A stretch of 64,000 bases of DNA from JAJYIW01 sp963781665 (GCA_963781665.1 CAWAGA010000002.1:372001-436000), one strand, 5' to 3'. Shown: positions 44,052-54,229, counted from the first letter of the stretch. Notes: generated from the letters alone by a model not told the origin. A program made the numbers and translations.

Positions 44052-46271
44052 ATGAAAGCAACGCTACGATTGCATAACGGCACCCCTACCGTTTTCTTCA
44101 ACGACCAGCCGGTCTTTTTTGGCTGCCACCTGGTAGGATGGATGGATGTGAACAACCCCAACGAACATCAACCTTATGCCCGGCGCTACGCTGAAGCTGG
44201 CGTCCACATCTATTCAATCGACAATCTCGGACCCGAATGGGTAGGCCCGCACCCAGGCAGCAGCAGCCATTATGATTTTTCACCGGTCATTCCTCGCATG
44301 CAGGCTTACATTGACGTCGACCCGCAAGCGCTTTTCTTAATGCGCATGGGGTTCGAAACTCGCTGGATGAACGGGAGCTGGTGGAACGAGCTTTACCCGG
44401 ATGAAGTCGAAATTCTCTCAGACGGGCGGCGGATCGGCCATTCTTTCGCCTCGAAAATCTGGCGCGAACAGGTTAACGATCTACTTGGCGCCTTTATAGC
44501 TTACTTGAAAGAAGTTGGACTCTACGATCGCACCGTCGCCTACCAGATCGGGGCCGGGTCATCGGGTGAATGGATCAAGGATGAGTCGAGCATGCAGTTG
44601 GAAACCGCCGACTACTCCGCCCCCATGCGGCACCAGTTCCGGGCCTGGCTGCGCAGCCATTACCAGAACAACAATGCCGCTTTACAGGATGCCTGGGCCG
44701 ATCCCAAAGTCACCTTCGATACCGCCTTAGTGCCCTCACACGAGGAGCAGTCCCTGACCAAAACCGGGCACTCTTTCCGTGACCCCCGCCAGGAGCAGAA
44801 GGTAATCGATTATTACCAGAACCTGGCCGATCTGTGCGCAGACGACCTGCTCGATTTTTGCCATACCACCCGCGAGGTTACCAAGGGAGAGAAGCTGACC
44901 GGCGGTTTCTTTGGCTACATTATGGAGCTGGCCTGGAACAACGCATTCTTCAGCAAGAATAAAAGAATCGACCGCAGCGAGGTCTCTACCATTCAACGCA
45001 GCGGACATCTGGGTTTGAGCAAACTGCTGCATTCTCCCGATATCGATTTCTTGATCAGCCCTTACGGCTATGCTTTCCGCGGGCTGGGCGGCGACGGCCT
45101 GCCGATGCAGCCGGCCGAATCGCTGCGCGCTCACGGCAAGATCTACTTCATGGAAGAAGATACCTTGATGCATAACAATTTTGACCCGGGCGGGCGTAAT
45201 CAGAGCGTCGAAAATTCGATCGCCGTCTACCAGCGCAATTTCGCCCAGGCCATCACCCACGGGCACGCGGTCACCTGGTTTGAAACCGCCCAGCTGCACG
45301 AGGACCCCAGCCTGGTGGACCAACGTAATTATTGGATCAAGCGCTTCCAGGAATTAGGCACCTGGGGCTTGAAGCTCGACCGCAAACCATCGGCCGATGT
45401 GGCTGTCTTCCTGGACGATGAGTTTTACCTGTATGAATCCATCCAGAACAAGCTCGACCTGCCATTGATCTGGAAACAACGGGTTATCAGCCTGAACCGC
45501 TTCGGTGCCCCGCACGACATCTACCTGTTGAACGACCTGCTTGAAGGCAACCTGCCGCCTTACAAGCTGTATGTCTTCCTCAATGCCTTCCACCTCGACA
45601 GCCACCGCCGGGAAGCCCTGAAACAAATCGTTCGGCGAGATGGCAGGACAGCCCTGTGGCTTTATGCCGCCGGTTACCTGGATTCCGAGCTCAGCACCGA
45701 CCTGATGACCGACCTGACCGGGTTCAAATTCGTTCAGGGTGATGGCCCCTGGGGTCCGTTTATGCACGTGACCAACTTCGAGCACCCCATCACCCGCGGC
45801 CTGCCGCAGGACTGGTTCTGGGGCAGCACCAACCCGATTGGCCCGCTTTTCCACCTGGAAGACCCGGATGCTACCACCCTGGGCCAGGTGGTTTACTCGT
45901 TAGGACGCTGCAAGCCCGGTTTTGGTGTCAAGACCTTTAGCGACAGCCAGACCGGGCAAAGTTGGAATTCGGTCTACATGGCAACCCCAGATGTTCCGGC
46001 TGCGGTCCTGCGCGGCATCGCCCGCTTCGCTGGTGTCCATTTGTACAATGAAGACGGCGACGTGCTCTATGCCACTCCCGAGTTGCTCAGTGTGCACAGC
46101 GTGTCGGGCGGTAAGCGCTTGTTCAAACTGCCCCAGCAAGTCGAAATCGTGTACGACCTGTTCGCAGAGAAAACCATCACCCAAAACACCGATCGATTTG
46201 AGGTCACCATCCCGCCGGCATCGACCCAGCTTTACTACACGGGGAGCAGAGATAAGCTCGGAATTCAGTAA
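44052..46271 (+). CDS. GH42-like (clan GH-A) glycoside hydrolase
   Basis: 739 residues without a signal peptide. The N-terminal part has NDQPVFFGCHLVGWMDVNNP and RRYAEAGVHIYSIDN; the barrel includes TVAYQIGAGSSGEWIKDE, with an acid Glu in the usual place of strand 4, and KIYFMEEDTLMHN near residue 375, where strand 7 normally carries the nucleophile Glu. A Rossmann-like domain follows (ADVAVFLDDEFYLY ... YKLYVFLNAFHLDSHRREAL ... RDGRTALWLYAAGYLD), the layout of GH42 beta-galactosidases. Only family-level: it probably acts on beta-galactosides or related oligosaccharides in the cytoplasm. Followed by a terminator. Confidence 0.7.
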   Translation: MKATLRLHNGTPTVFFNDQPVFFGCHLVGWMDVNNPNEHQPYARRYAEAGVHIYSIDNLGPEWVGPHPGSSSHYDFSPVIPRMQAYIDVDPQALFLMRMGFETRWMNGSWWNELYPDEVEILSDGRRIGHSFASKIWREQVNDLLGAFIAYLKEVGLYDRTVAYQIGAGSSGEWIKDESSMQLETADYSAPMRHQFRAWLRSHYQNNNAALQDAWADPKVTFDTALVPSHEEQSLTKTGHSFRDPRQEQKVIDYYQNLADLCADDLLDFCHTTREVTKGEKLTGGFFGYIMELAWNNAFFSKNKRIDRSEVSTIQRSGHLGLSKLLHSPDIDFLISPYGYAFRGLGGDGLPMQPAESLRAHGKIYFMEEDTLMHNNFDPGGRNQSVENSIAVYQRNFAQAITHGHAVTWFETAQLHEDPSLVDQRNYWIKRFQELGTWGLKLDRKPSADVAVFLDDEFYLYESIQNKLDLPLIWKQRVISLNRFGAPHDIYLLNDLLEGNLPPYKLYVFLNAFHLDSHRREALKQIVRRDGRTALWLYAAGYLDSELSTDLMTDLTGFKFVQGDGPWGPFMHVTNFEHPITRGLPQDWFWGSTNPIGPLFHLEDPDATTLGQVVYSLGRCKPGFGVKTFSDSQTGQSWNSVYMATPDVPAAVLRGIARFAGVHLYNEDGDVLYATPELLSVHSVSGGKRLFKLPQQVEIVYDLFAEKTITQNTDRFEVTIPPASTQLYYTGSRDKLGIQ

Positions 46272-46305
46272 TCAGTAAAATATTTACAGCGCAATATAGA
46301 AAAAC

Positions 46306-46351
46306 AACCCTCAGGTTTAAAGATCATCACAATCTGGTGAACCTGAGGGTT
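46306..46351 (+). terminator. Terminator-like inverted repeat after the GH42-like gene
   Basis: AACCCTCAGGTT (46306-46317) and AACCTGAGGGTT (46340-46351) form a perfect 12-bp stem with a 22-base loop, 34 bases after the stop. Only a weak T content follows (ATTGATT). Confidence 0.6.
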
Positions 46352-46554
46352 ATTGATTAAGCCGATATCATAATCAACCGTCTGTTTTTCGCCGGATTTC
46401 TGAGCTCAGAAATCAGACCAGGTGTTTATTCCATAACCATAAATTGAATACCGACAATCTCGATTCAGGTATTGATTCCTTCTATTGAACTGGGTATTAT
46501 AAGATTGTCGGTTTATTAATCTTTGGTTTAATGTTGTGATCTATTGGAGGTAGA

Positions 46555-47082
46555 ATGCGTAAATTCCTTTTAGTACTTACATTAACGATTTTCCTGTTTA
46601 TCGGAGCTGGTTCGTACAATCGACAGGTATCTGCCCAGACCAGCGCGCCGCCTGCTGCCCAGACGGATGGCGGAGGAAATGTGATTGATGCAGCTGGCGT
46701 CTCACCCGATGCACTCACTTCATTTACAATTTCTAACCCGTATTGTTACCAACCAAACCCGGCAGTAGACCAGTGCTACCTCAATTTTCGCTATATTCAG
46801 GTTGTTGATAACCAGACAACCGCCCCCTACCTCACCTGGTTAACGATCGTCATCAGCAACAAGACCCGCTATTCAGCAACGGCGTTCTTCGAAGGAACGA
46901 TCTATTATTCTTATGATATGGCCCCCAATGGGTTTCAGGTCCCGTGTGGTGCCCCCAATGCCGGTAATGCAGGTACACAATATGGCTATGTGTACTCAGT
47001 AACGGTCACTCCTTTGGATTCAAGCCGCAATTCCATGAGTACGGATGTTGCTAATTTTACCTGCCCGGCTTATGCACCTTGA
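46555..47082 (+). CDS. Secreted protein of unknown family, copy 1
   Basis: 175 residues, ATG preceded by GGAGG. Signal peptide MRKFLLVLTLTIFLFIGAGS, mature part from about QVSAQT. A single domain: LTSFTISNPYCYQPNP, CYLNFRYIQVVDNQ, SNKTRYSATAFFEGTIYYSYDM, NGFQVPCGAPNAGNAGTQYGY and FTCPAYAP. Four Cys in the order C-C-C-C could form two disulfides. It is a paralogue of the next gene, three bases away. I do not recognise the family. Confidence 0.6.
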   Translation: MRKFLLVLTLTIFLFIGAGSYNRQVSAQTSAPPAAQTDGGGNVIDAAGVSPDALTSFTISNPYCYQPNPAVDQCYLNFRYIQVVDNQTTAPYLTWLTIVISNKTRYSATAFFEGTIYYSYDMAPNGFQVPCGAPNAGNAGTQYGYVYSVTVTPLDSSRNSMSTDVANFTCPAYAP

Positions 47083-47085
47083 GTT

Positions 47086-47559
47086 ATGGTGAACATGATG
47101 AAAGCTTCACGAATTGCATTCGTCATTCTATGTCTGGGTTTGTTGGCAGCTTTCTCGAACGAAAATGCTCACGCTGCCATCCAGGCAACGACTTTCACGA
47201 TAAATAATCCTTACTGCACTCAACTACTCCCTTCGACTGGGACCTGTACCATTAACATTCGCAGTATATCAGCCTCCGATCCCTCCTTATCTCACCTTGA
47301 GATTATTGTCAACGGGAAAGTACGGGCATTTGTGTCAACTTTTTTTGAGACCTCACTCACTCTGAATGAGAATATGGTTCCCCGGGGCATACAGGTTCCC
47401 TGCGGCCGGCCCAATGCAAGCAATATTCCAACTCTTGGCCTCCAGTATTCTGTGGGACTGACTCTATATACTACAGGCAGCCCCGCTATAACCGATACTG
47501 CAAACGTCATCTGCCCGGCTTTTAAGTCAAGAACCTATATCCCTGTTGTAAGGAGATAA
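47086..47559 (+). CDS. Secreted protein of unknown family, copy 2
   Basis: 157 residues; starts three bases after copy 1 stops. Signal peptide MMKASRIAFVILCLGLLAAF. The mature part mirrors copy 1: TTFTINNPYCTQLLP, CTINIRSISASD, NGKVRAFVSTFFETSLTLNENM, RGIQVPCGRPNASNIP, and a last Cys in NVICPAF. Copy 2 has a C-terminal extension KSRTYIPVVRR, similar to the YLPLV/YIPLV ends common in secreted Chloroflexota proteins, possibly a sorting signal. The first Met (47086) and the Met-Met pair at 47095-47100 are both possible starts. Confidence 0.6.
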   Translation: MVNMMKASRIAFVILCLGLLAAFSNENAHAAIQATTFTINNPYCTQLLPSTGTCTINIRSISASDPSLSHLEIIVNGKVRAFVSTFFETSLTLNENMVPRGIQVPCGRPNASNIPTLGLQYSVGLTLYTTGSPAITDTANVICPAFKSRTYIPVVRR

Positions 47560-47788
47560 GTTATCCGGCCGTTTGAAAAAAACTTCAGTTGAGGGTTGTT
47601 CCAAATATTGTTGGCGATCTTCTGGGATTATTAATAGCCTGTGCACGCCCGGATGGGAAATATTGTCAGGTTTATCCCCCGATGAGGATGTGCAACCGCG
47701 CCCGCTGCCCCCGGTCTATCAACAATTCGATCTGCCCCGAGATGATGCTTCATAACTGGGCCTGGTCGTAGCGAATACGCATTTCAGC

Positions 47789-48180
47789 TTAGCTCGCCAC
47801 CTGGTTGACCTTCGTCTCTGACTTTACCAGCCCGCCATAGGCTTTCTTAAGGACATCGACAGCCAGTGAGCGGCGCGCTTCAGAACTCAGGTAGTGTGGC
47901 GATCGGCCTAGAATTACCACCGGCATCAGGCCCGCCACCCCTTTGGATGCCTCTTTTTGCCAGTATGCTTTGGATCCCACGGTTGCCGGCGATGTGCTGG
48001 ATGGCTTGAAAATGCGGTCTTATCAGGCCAGGCGGTAAATCGTCAATCTCCAACAGCGGATCGTACGTCAAATTGTATCCAGCACCCTCCACCAGTTTTC
48101 CGGTTTGTTCGATAACCGGATCTAACGCCGCCCTGACAGGAACAGGTTTAACTTCCGACCTGGCCTGTTTTTCTTTACCC
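47789..48180 (-). pseudogene. Frameshifted remnant of an unknown protein
   Basis: Two frames join at about 47980-47990: PVIEQTGKLVEGAGYNLTYD and RPHFQAIQHIAGN in one, and GSKAYWQKEASKGVAGLMPV, ILGRSPHYLSSEARRSLAVD and KKAYGGLVKSETKVNQVAS in the next, ending at TAG 47789. Together they make a coherent protein of about 125 residues with no start codon visible upstream (a TGA precedes). I do not recognise the family; it looks like the C-terminal end of a longer protein. Confidence 0.5.
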
Positions 48181-48236
48181 AGTGGATTGCAAGGTCATTT
48201 TAGCATGGAAATCTCAGGCTAAATCCTTGACCGGCC

Positions 48237-49625
48237 TCATTCGTGCAAGTCTTCCTTCAGAAGCTGCGGTTGAGATGGCAGAGCAGACCTGGATAATTCC
48301 GACCCGGCCGAAACGAGCTTCGGGTTGCGTAAATTGAACCAGTTGAAGAGGTAAGCCAGTGTGATGAAAACAAACAGCTCATTTCGAGAGGCGATCACCT
48401 GTAAGAAGCCGGGGATGTGTGGCAGGTTTAAGAGGCTTGCCGTGCTGGTGACCATGGCATAGAAACCGGGATATATAATCGCCGTTAACAGCGAAATACC
48501 CCCCCATAAATACCACCACAGCTTACCCTGAATGCGATTATACGCCAGGACTGGGACCAACCAGATCATATACTGGGGGCTAAAGATCTTGCTGGTGGTC
48601 AAACCGATAAACAGAGAAGCCAGGAAAGCCTGTTTCAGGTCGATTTTCTTCAACAGCAGCATCAGCACGATGGCAAGGTAGCTCGCATAAAAAACCAGCA
48701 GCGATCCCTGGGAAACCCAATCGCCGATCGGGCTGAGGATGTTAAGCGAGCCAAAAGAAAATTCCCAGGAAACCGGAACGCCAAACAAGGATGCCAACCA
48801 TAATAAGACACCTCCCATCAACTCGGTTTGAAATGGGCGGGTCAGGAAATAAGCCGACGATCCCAGAACTGCCCCTTTGAAATTCAACAGCCCAAATAAT
48901 AAAGTCACACCCAGTACCAGCCCGGCGAATAGTAGAAAATTGGCGAAGTACCATTTCCGGATCGAACGAATGACGCCCCAGATCCCCGGCCAGAAAGGTC
49001 CTTTGGCTGAAAAAGGTAGGATGATTTGGAATACGCCGCGCTGGTGTTGTTCGGCAATGAACAGCAGCGGCAGCAGGATGATTGGATACAGCTTGACAAG
49101 GACCCCAAGACCCAGGACCAGATAGGCCAGGGTAAAATGTTTGCGGTCAGCCAGAATCAGGCACAATAAGGTCAGGCCAGCCGGGACGATATCGAAGCGA
49201 GTCAGCGCCGTTGCCGCTGCCGAAAGTAGCAGGAGGATGGCAAACGTGAAAGCCGAATCTTCCGGCCCATAACGCAAAAGCGCCCAATAAATCAATCCGA
49301 CGAAGAAAGCCATGGTCAAAGCGAATGCCAGCGGGTAACTGACCATCGGCAAGACTAGAGGCACCGAAAAAACAACTAGAGACAGTGGTGGGTATTCAAG
49401 GGGGAAGGTATGGAATTGGACCGCCTGGGATAAAAACTGGCAAGCTCCAGACGGTAGCCCGTTAAGCCCGTTGCTTCCGTACCAGAAGACTCGGGCATAA
49501 CATCCATACCTGAACATATCACTGGCCGGTAAGACCAATTCGACCAAAGCGGCGACCAGGATGATGAACAAGATGATGATCAGCGGGAAGAATTGATACG
49601 GCTTTTGGGTCATTGGAGGTCTCAA
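48237..49625 (-). CDS. GT87-like (DUF2029) membrane glycosyltransferase
   Basis: 462 residues with about ten membrane segments. The first outer loop has ASDMFRYGCYARVFWYGSNG, with the Asp expected for the GT-C active site; HTFPLEYPPLSLVVFSVPLV and FDIVPAGLTLLCLILA are typical of DUF2029/GT87 mannosyltransferase-like proteins, as is LGVLVKLYPIILLPLLF. These use polyprenyl-phosphate sugars outside the membrane to build glycolipids or glycoproteins. The third member of this group in 10 kb (with 49823 and 50891). Convergent or divergent spacing shows each is separately expressed. Confidence 0.7.
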   Translation of the reverse strand: MRPPMTQKPYQFFPLIIILFIILVAALVELVLPASDMFRYGCYARVFWYGSNGLNGLPSGACQFLSQAVQFHTFPLEYPPLSLVVFSVPLVLPMVSYPLAFALTMAFFVGLIYWALLRYGPEDSAFTFAILLLLSAAATALTRFDIVPAGLTLLCLILADRKHFTLAYLVLGLGVLVKLYPIILLPLLFIAEQHQRGVFQIILPFSAKGPFWPGIWGVIRSIRKWYFANFLLFAGLVLGVTLLFGLLNFKGAVLGSSAYFLTRPFQTELMGGVLLWLASLFGVPVSWEFSFGSLNILSPIGDWVSQGSLLVFYASYLAIVLMLLLKKIDLKQAFLASLFIGLTTSKIFSPQYMIWLVPVLAYNRIQGKLWWYLWGGISLLTAIIYPGFYAMVTSTASLLNLPHIPGFLQVIASRNELFVFITLAYLFNWFNLRNPKLVSAGSELSRSALPSQPQLLKEDLHE

Positions 49626-49822
49626 AAATGGATTATCCCGTCTGCATTCAAGGCAAATTCGGGAAAATTAGAAAGCGAATTCCCTCATCCAACCCATCTT
49701 ACATCATCTCGATTAAAAAATCCAGACAGGCATTTTTCTGATTCTTTTGATAAAATAGGGGATTGTGGGTTAGCCAGGGGAACAGTTCTATTATTCGTTG
49801 CTATTTGGGTTAAAGGTAAATC

Positions 49823-50995
49823 TTGGGATACGAACATTCTTCCATAAAACCGGCAATTAAAATCGTATGGACGCCACCTCTTGCTACCCTGGCGCTGTTG
49901 ACTGCGCTCGTTGCTGTCTTGTTAATTGCGAACCAGGGCAACCCGCTCAGGCTGATCCAGGTCGGCTCGCGTTATGGGCAGGAACAACCGGGCGGGACGA
50001 TCGGCTACGATGGGCAGTTCAATTACTACATTGCTGAAATTCCAAACCCGGCAGCAGTCACCGACCATCTCGACGTACCTGCCTACCGTTACCAGAGGAT
50101 CCTGCTTCCATTGCTGGTGAGCCTGCTCTCATTGGGCAATCACGCCGTGGTCCCCTGGCTGTTAATCCTGGCAGGAATCCTCTTCCAAACAGCCGGAACC
50201 TGGTTCGTGGCGAGCATCCTGGATACCTACCGAATTAACCGTTGGTATGCCCTTATTTATGGTGCCTGGCCTGGCTTTCTCTTTTCGGCCAGCACAGGAT
50301 TGTCCGAGCCGTTGGCGTTTGGCCTGGTTGCCGCTGCCGTCTACGCTAATCTGCGCCAGCACAATCACCTGAGTTGGGTTTTACTAGGCTTATCGCTTTT
50401 TGCAAAAGAAGAAACGATGGGGTTCGTGCTGGCAGCCGGTTTGCAATTGCTTTTTGAAAAGCGCTGGCGTGATTTCACAGGGTTTGCGCTCATTGCCGGG
50501 CTGCCATACCTGTTGTTCCAGGTATGGCTCTGGCGAGTGTTCGGGCATGTAGGCATTGGGAGCGGCGGAGCCTACGCCACGCCGTTCGAGATTATTCCCT
50601 TTATGGGAGCTTTGCGTTTGCTGGCGAACCCATATTGGGCATCTAGATTGTCGGGGGTGATCCTCATCCCGGTCGTTATTTTCCCCGCACTTTGGGCCGT
50701 TCAGGCCTCCCTCAAAAAACTCTTTTCCGGAGATACCCGCATGGCCATATGGGTCCTGCTGTTAAATTCAATCGTTCTGGTCGTCTTGCCCTATTCGACT
50801 TACGATGACATGATGGGGATTGGCCGCTTCCTGTGCGCCCTAATCCTGGCCGCCCTGCTGTTTTACGCCCAGACCCACGAGGGAGAAAACCTATTTCAAC
50901 ACCGTTTGGCGGCGCGAGCGCGATCCATCTCTGGCTCGCATAGATTTAAAAACAGCACTGCCCACCTCCAGCTCACCAAAGAGGATCATAGCTAA
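49823..50995 (+). CDS. Membrane protein, GT-C-like
   Basis: 390 residues from a TTG start at 49823 with AAAGGT five bases upstream; no suitable ATG exists. About eight membrane segments. SRYGQEQPGGTIGYDGQFNYYIAE carries the acidic residue of the first outer loop (YDGQFNYY), followed by YRYQRILLPLLVSLLSLG and FSASTGLSEPLAFGLVAAA; these are signatures of GT-C proteins of the DUF2029/PMT_2 group. The gene starts about 200 bases from the divergent GT87-like gene at 49625, and its last 105 bases overlap the convergent gene. Confidence 0.6.
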   Translation: MGYEHSSIKPAIKIVWTPPLATLALLTALVAVLLIANQGNPLRLIQVGSRYGQEQPGGTIGYDGQFNYYIAEIPNPAAVTDHLDVPAYRYQRILLPLLVSLLSLGNHAVVPWLLILAGILFQTAGTWFVASILDTYRINRWYALIYGAWPGFLFSASTGLSEPLAFGLVAAAVYANLRQHNHLSWVLLGLSLFAKEETMGFVLAAGLQLLFEKRWRDFTGFALIAGLPYLLFQVWLWRVFGHVGIGSGGAYATPFEIIPFMGALRLLANPYWASRLSGVILIPVVIFPALWAVQASLKKLFSGDTRMAIWVLLLNSIVLVVLPYSTYDDMMGIGRFLCALILAALLFYAQTHEGENLFQHRLAARARSISGSHRFKNSTAHLQLTKEDHS

Positions 50996-52295
50996 CATCA
51001 CCGAGATCATAATAAAGAAAGCGATGGCGATCGCAATGGGTGAACTGGTAACCATCGCCACCACGGGTGGCAGCAACAGGCTGATGCGGAACCACCATTG
51101 AGCTGCGCGCCGACCACCGCTTTTTTCAAATAAAGGGGTATTCTGCGATTGTGTTAACAAAGGGATACCCGGCACGAGCAATAACGCCGCGCCGTACCAA
51201 TGGCTGTGATACCCGGCGATGAGGGTAATGATGGTCGTAGCCATCATTTGATAGGTAAATCGCCGAGTGCCCGGTTCCCAGCGGCCGCGCCAGACGAAGA
51301 ACAGCAAACTGGCTGTCGCCACCGAAAGCACGACCGACAACATGACCCCCTGGGTATCGGTCAGACCGGGCAGGAAGTTGATCAAAATGCCGCGCCACGA
51401 AATCATCTGTTCGGGATGGACCATGGGTTGAGCGGAGTGAAATCCGGAATAAAGCCCCATGGTTTGGAGGTAAGAAATCAGGCCGTCCTTACCCAGGATA
51501 GCCACGGTAGACGCCAAGATGATCAATCCAGAAGTAATGGCTCCAACAACCGCCCGCCAACGCCTGGCGATGAGCAGTCCAAGCCCGAAGAAGACTGCAT
51601 ACTGGGGTTTGATGAGCAGCATGCCGATCCAAAAACCTCCCCAGAAGTCATTCCCCTTGGTGAATGCCTGGTAAGCCAGGAACAGGAAAAAGACAAACAG
51701 CATAATGACCTGGCCCAGGAAAATGCTGTACGCCACCGGGGCAAAAAGCAGCAGCAGAAGGACCAGCACCCATTTTTTGCCGTTAAAGTCCATAGCCAGG
51801 CGGACGGTTACCAGCGTCAAGAGCACCAGGTTGACGAGGGTCCACAGGCCAAAACCGGCTGGGGGCGAGATCAGGGTGAAAGGGATAAAGGCGATAATGA
51901 ACAGCGGCGGGTAGGGGACAATCCCAGGGATGAAATAATTCTGGGCTCCACTGCACGAGCCGGTCGCCAGGAGTGTCGTAAACCAGGAATAAAACGGCCT
52001 GAACCCGGTGAAACCCGAAAAAGTATCGTTATTATCGTAAAAAGCCTGCATGAAACAACCGGAGCCAGGATGGTAATATACCGTCAGGTTGTGCAAGAAT
52101 GAATTAAGGGTCGACCTGGTCGTAAGCAGAACCAGGCCCAGAAGCGATGATGGCCCTGGCTGCTGCCCAGAATTGAGCGAAATCCCCACCGATGAAAGAA
52201 AATAGTCCGACCAGGTGATAAGCAAACCCCGTGCAAACTGCCCAAAAAGCCACCAAAAAACCCAAAATCACATAATCCCACCAGTGAAATCTCAT
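50891..52295 (-). pseudogene. GT87-like membrane glycosyltransferase with an N-terminal frameshift
   Basis: Starts at ATG 52295 (MRFHWWDYVILGFLVAFW, GAGGAG upstream) and reads SFIGGDFAQFWAAARAIIAS, the GT87 opening with the active-site Asp (GGDFA.FW.AAR). At about 52105 the frame ends (SAYDQVDP-stop) and the next frame continues LNSFLHNLTVYYHPGSGCFMQ to a complete set of about nine membrane segments (YPPLFIIAFIPFTLI, LIKPQYAVFFGLGLLI). One base restores a 468-residue protein. Family as for 48237-49625. Whether the shift is real cannot be told from sequence alone. Confidence 0.75.
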
Positions 52296-52432
52296 CCGCT
52301 GTATTTCTCCTCGAAGTTTCGCTGTACCGTTTGCTGCCTGAGCAATGCTAAGGATTATAATGCAATATAATTTTTAACCTGGAGATATTTATTAAGCCAC
52401 ACGAGGAGGTTAACCTAACATGCGTCTGTATC

Positions 52433-54229
52433 ATGAAGAATTTACGAACTCTTGACCTGGATTTCACGGTTGAGATTGACCTGCCGGATGAGTTCCCTGC
52501 CATTGTAGCGACCGGTGAACAACCCGATTCAAGCGGAGCGGATGCTGCCTGTGTGCGGATCAGCGTTCAGCTTGATGACGAACAACCGCCAGAGCCGGTC
52601 AAAGGAGAGTTCAGGTTGAGCTGTCAGATACCGATCAGCGCAATCCACGGCATCCTCACCTATCCTCCCATGCCTGGCAGAATGTCAATGGTCCCGGTCA
52701 ACGACCAAGAATTTCTGGCCTGGACCGGGGCGGGGCTGCCATTCATCGATTTCTTTCATCGCTCCGGGATAAACCAGCTTGCTTTAGGCCTGGTCGATCA
52801 ACTCACCGAAACGGTTATCAAATGCCAGCCATCTCTTGTAGATGGGGCTTATCGGGTCACCTTTTCGAAGCCGGTGTTTCTGGTAAATGGAAGCTGGCGA
52901 GATATTTTACGGGTATCGACCCATTCAGTTTCCTGGATGGACGAATTGAAAGCTTACCGCGAATTCGTCGACGCCGAATGGCCCCAACCTGCCCTGCCTA
53001 TACCCGAATTTGCTTATGAGCCGGTATTCGATACCGCATATATTTCGGACCAGGATATTAACCAAAATTGGATTTTCGAGAATGCCTTCACCGCAGTCAG
53101 GTTGGGCCTCAAGACCTGGATCACCAGAGATGGTTGGTATACGGCTCAGGGAGATGGCGGAGCTGGCTCAGATTCGAGTAAGAATTGGAAACCTGACACC
53201 GGGCTTTTCCCCGAATTTGGCGAGCACATCCAACTTGTTCAAAAAATGGGCCTGCACTACCTGCTTGGGATCACCCCTGACCAGGCCGGAAGCGAATCTC
53301 AGGCAGCTCAAGAGTACGCCCAGTTCGAACAACTTGTAAGCGAATACAAACCAGACGGTATCACACTTAATTTAAGTGGGATGGTCGACCCGAGCCAAAT
53401 GACAGGGGATTCAAACCAAAAAACCGGTGGAGAAAAGGTCTTTGCCCAACTCAACCAGACCATCGAGAGCCTGCAGGCTGCCAACCCCGATATCTTGGTC
53501 GAATTGGGTGGGAGCTGGACAAACCTGGCAAACCGTCGTTTTGCTAACCTCTACCGAGCGGAGGGAGCAGCGTTCAACCCGATTTATAACCGCTGGCAGG
53601 CGGTGATGGTCCGCTTACTTGCGCCCGACCGGGTCGTCAGCCTGAGCCCTGTCACCTGGGGTCCGGATGCCTCCCTTGAAGACCTGGCCGTTACGATGAT
53701 TAACGCCATCTGTACGGTGCCAGCAGTGTCTGTTGACTTAAATCAATGCCAGCAAAGCCACTTGAATATTCTTCGATACTGGATCGGATTCTACAACAAC
53801 CATCGCGACGCCATCGTTCACGGCGAATTTTCCCCGGTTTTCCACCAGGCTTCTTTATCCATGATCCAATTTACCGGTGAAAAAGAAAAGATTATCGCCC
53901 TCTATGAGGATTATCCATTGGTTCTGGAAGCCGAAGAAAAACCAAAGCTCTGGCTGCTCAATGCATCCACCCGGTCATATATTGACTTCTTAACTGATGC
54001 CAGCGAAGGCCTGCGCATGGTCACGTCATTCAACAAATTCGGCGAAGCCGTTTATACCCGTTACCTCAGATTCCCGCTTACTCGCCTCGAAGTAGAGGTG
54101 GGCGGCGCTCTCGAAATTGGAGAACCTAATCCAAACGCGGGCCTCCAAAAAGAACAAGAAACTCAGAAACCTGCCGCAGCGGCTGCTAACAGCCCGGTTG
54201 GGAAAAAGAAGAGGAAGAAACATGGTTGA
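52433..54229 (+). CDS. GH36-like (clan GH-D) glycosidase
   Basis: 598 residues. A beta-rich N-terminal domain (to about 190) precedes a barrel with TAVRLGLKTWITRDGWYTAQ, NWKPDTGLFPEFGEHIQLVQ and LHYLLGITPDQAGSES, which match the order of motifs in GH36-type alpha-galactosidases (DDGWQ, D..KFP.G, GLW..P). PDGITLNLSGMVDPSQ and EYKPDGITL fall where the nucleophile Asp usually is (K-x-D), here as LNLSG, so catalytic residues cannot be assigned safely. It ends in a Lys-rich tail (VGKKKRKKHG) whose codons also provide the ribosome site for the next gene, which overlaps by eight bases. Confidence 0.6.
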   Translation: MKNLRTLDLDFTVEIDLPDEFPAIVATGEQPDSSGADAACVRISVQLDDEQPPEPVKGEFRLSCQIPISAIHGILTYPPMPGRMSMVPVNDQEFLAWTGAGLPFIDFFHRSGINQLALGLVDQLTETVIKCQPSLVDGAYRVTFSKPVFLVNGSWRDILRVSTHSVSWMDELKAYREFVDAEWPQPALPIPEFAYEPVFDTAYISDQDINQNWIFENAFTAVRLGLKTWITRDGWYTAQGDGGAGSDSSKNWKPDTGLFPEFGEHIQLVQKMGLHYLLGITPDQAGSESQAAQEYAQFEQLVSEYKPDGITLNLSGMVDPSQMTGDSNQKTGGEKVFAQLNQTIESLQAANPDILVELGGSWTNLANRRFANLYRAEGAAFNPIYNRWQAVMVRLLAPDRVVSLSPVTWGPDASLEDLAVTMINAICTVPAVSVDLNQCQQSHLNILRYWIGFYNNHRDAIVHGEFSPVFHQASLSMIQFTGEKEKIIALYEDYPLVLEAEEKPKLWLLNASTRSYIDFLTDASEGLRMVTSFNKFGEAVYTRYLRFPLTRLEVEVGGALEIGEPNPNAGLQKEQETQKPAAAAANSPVGKKKRKKHG

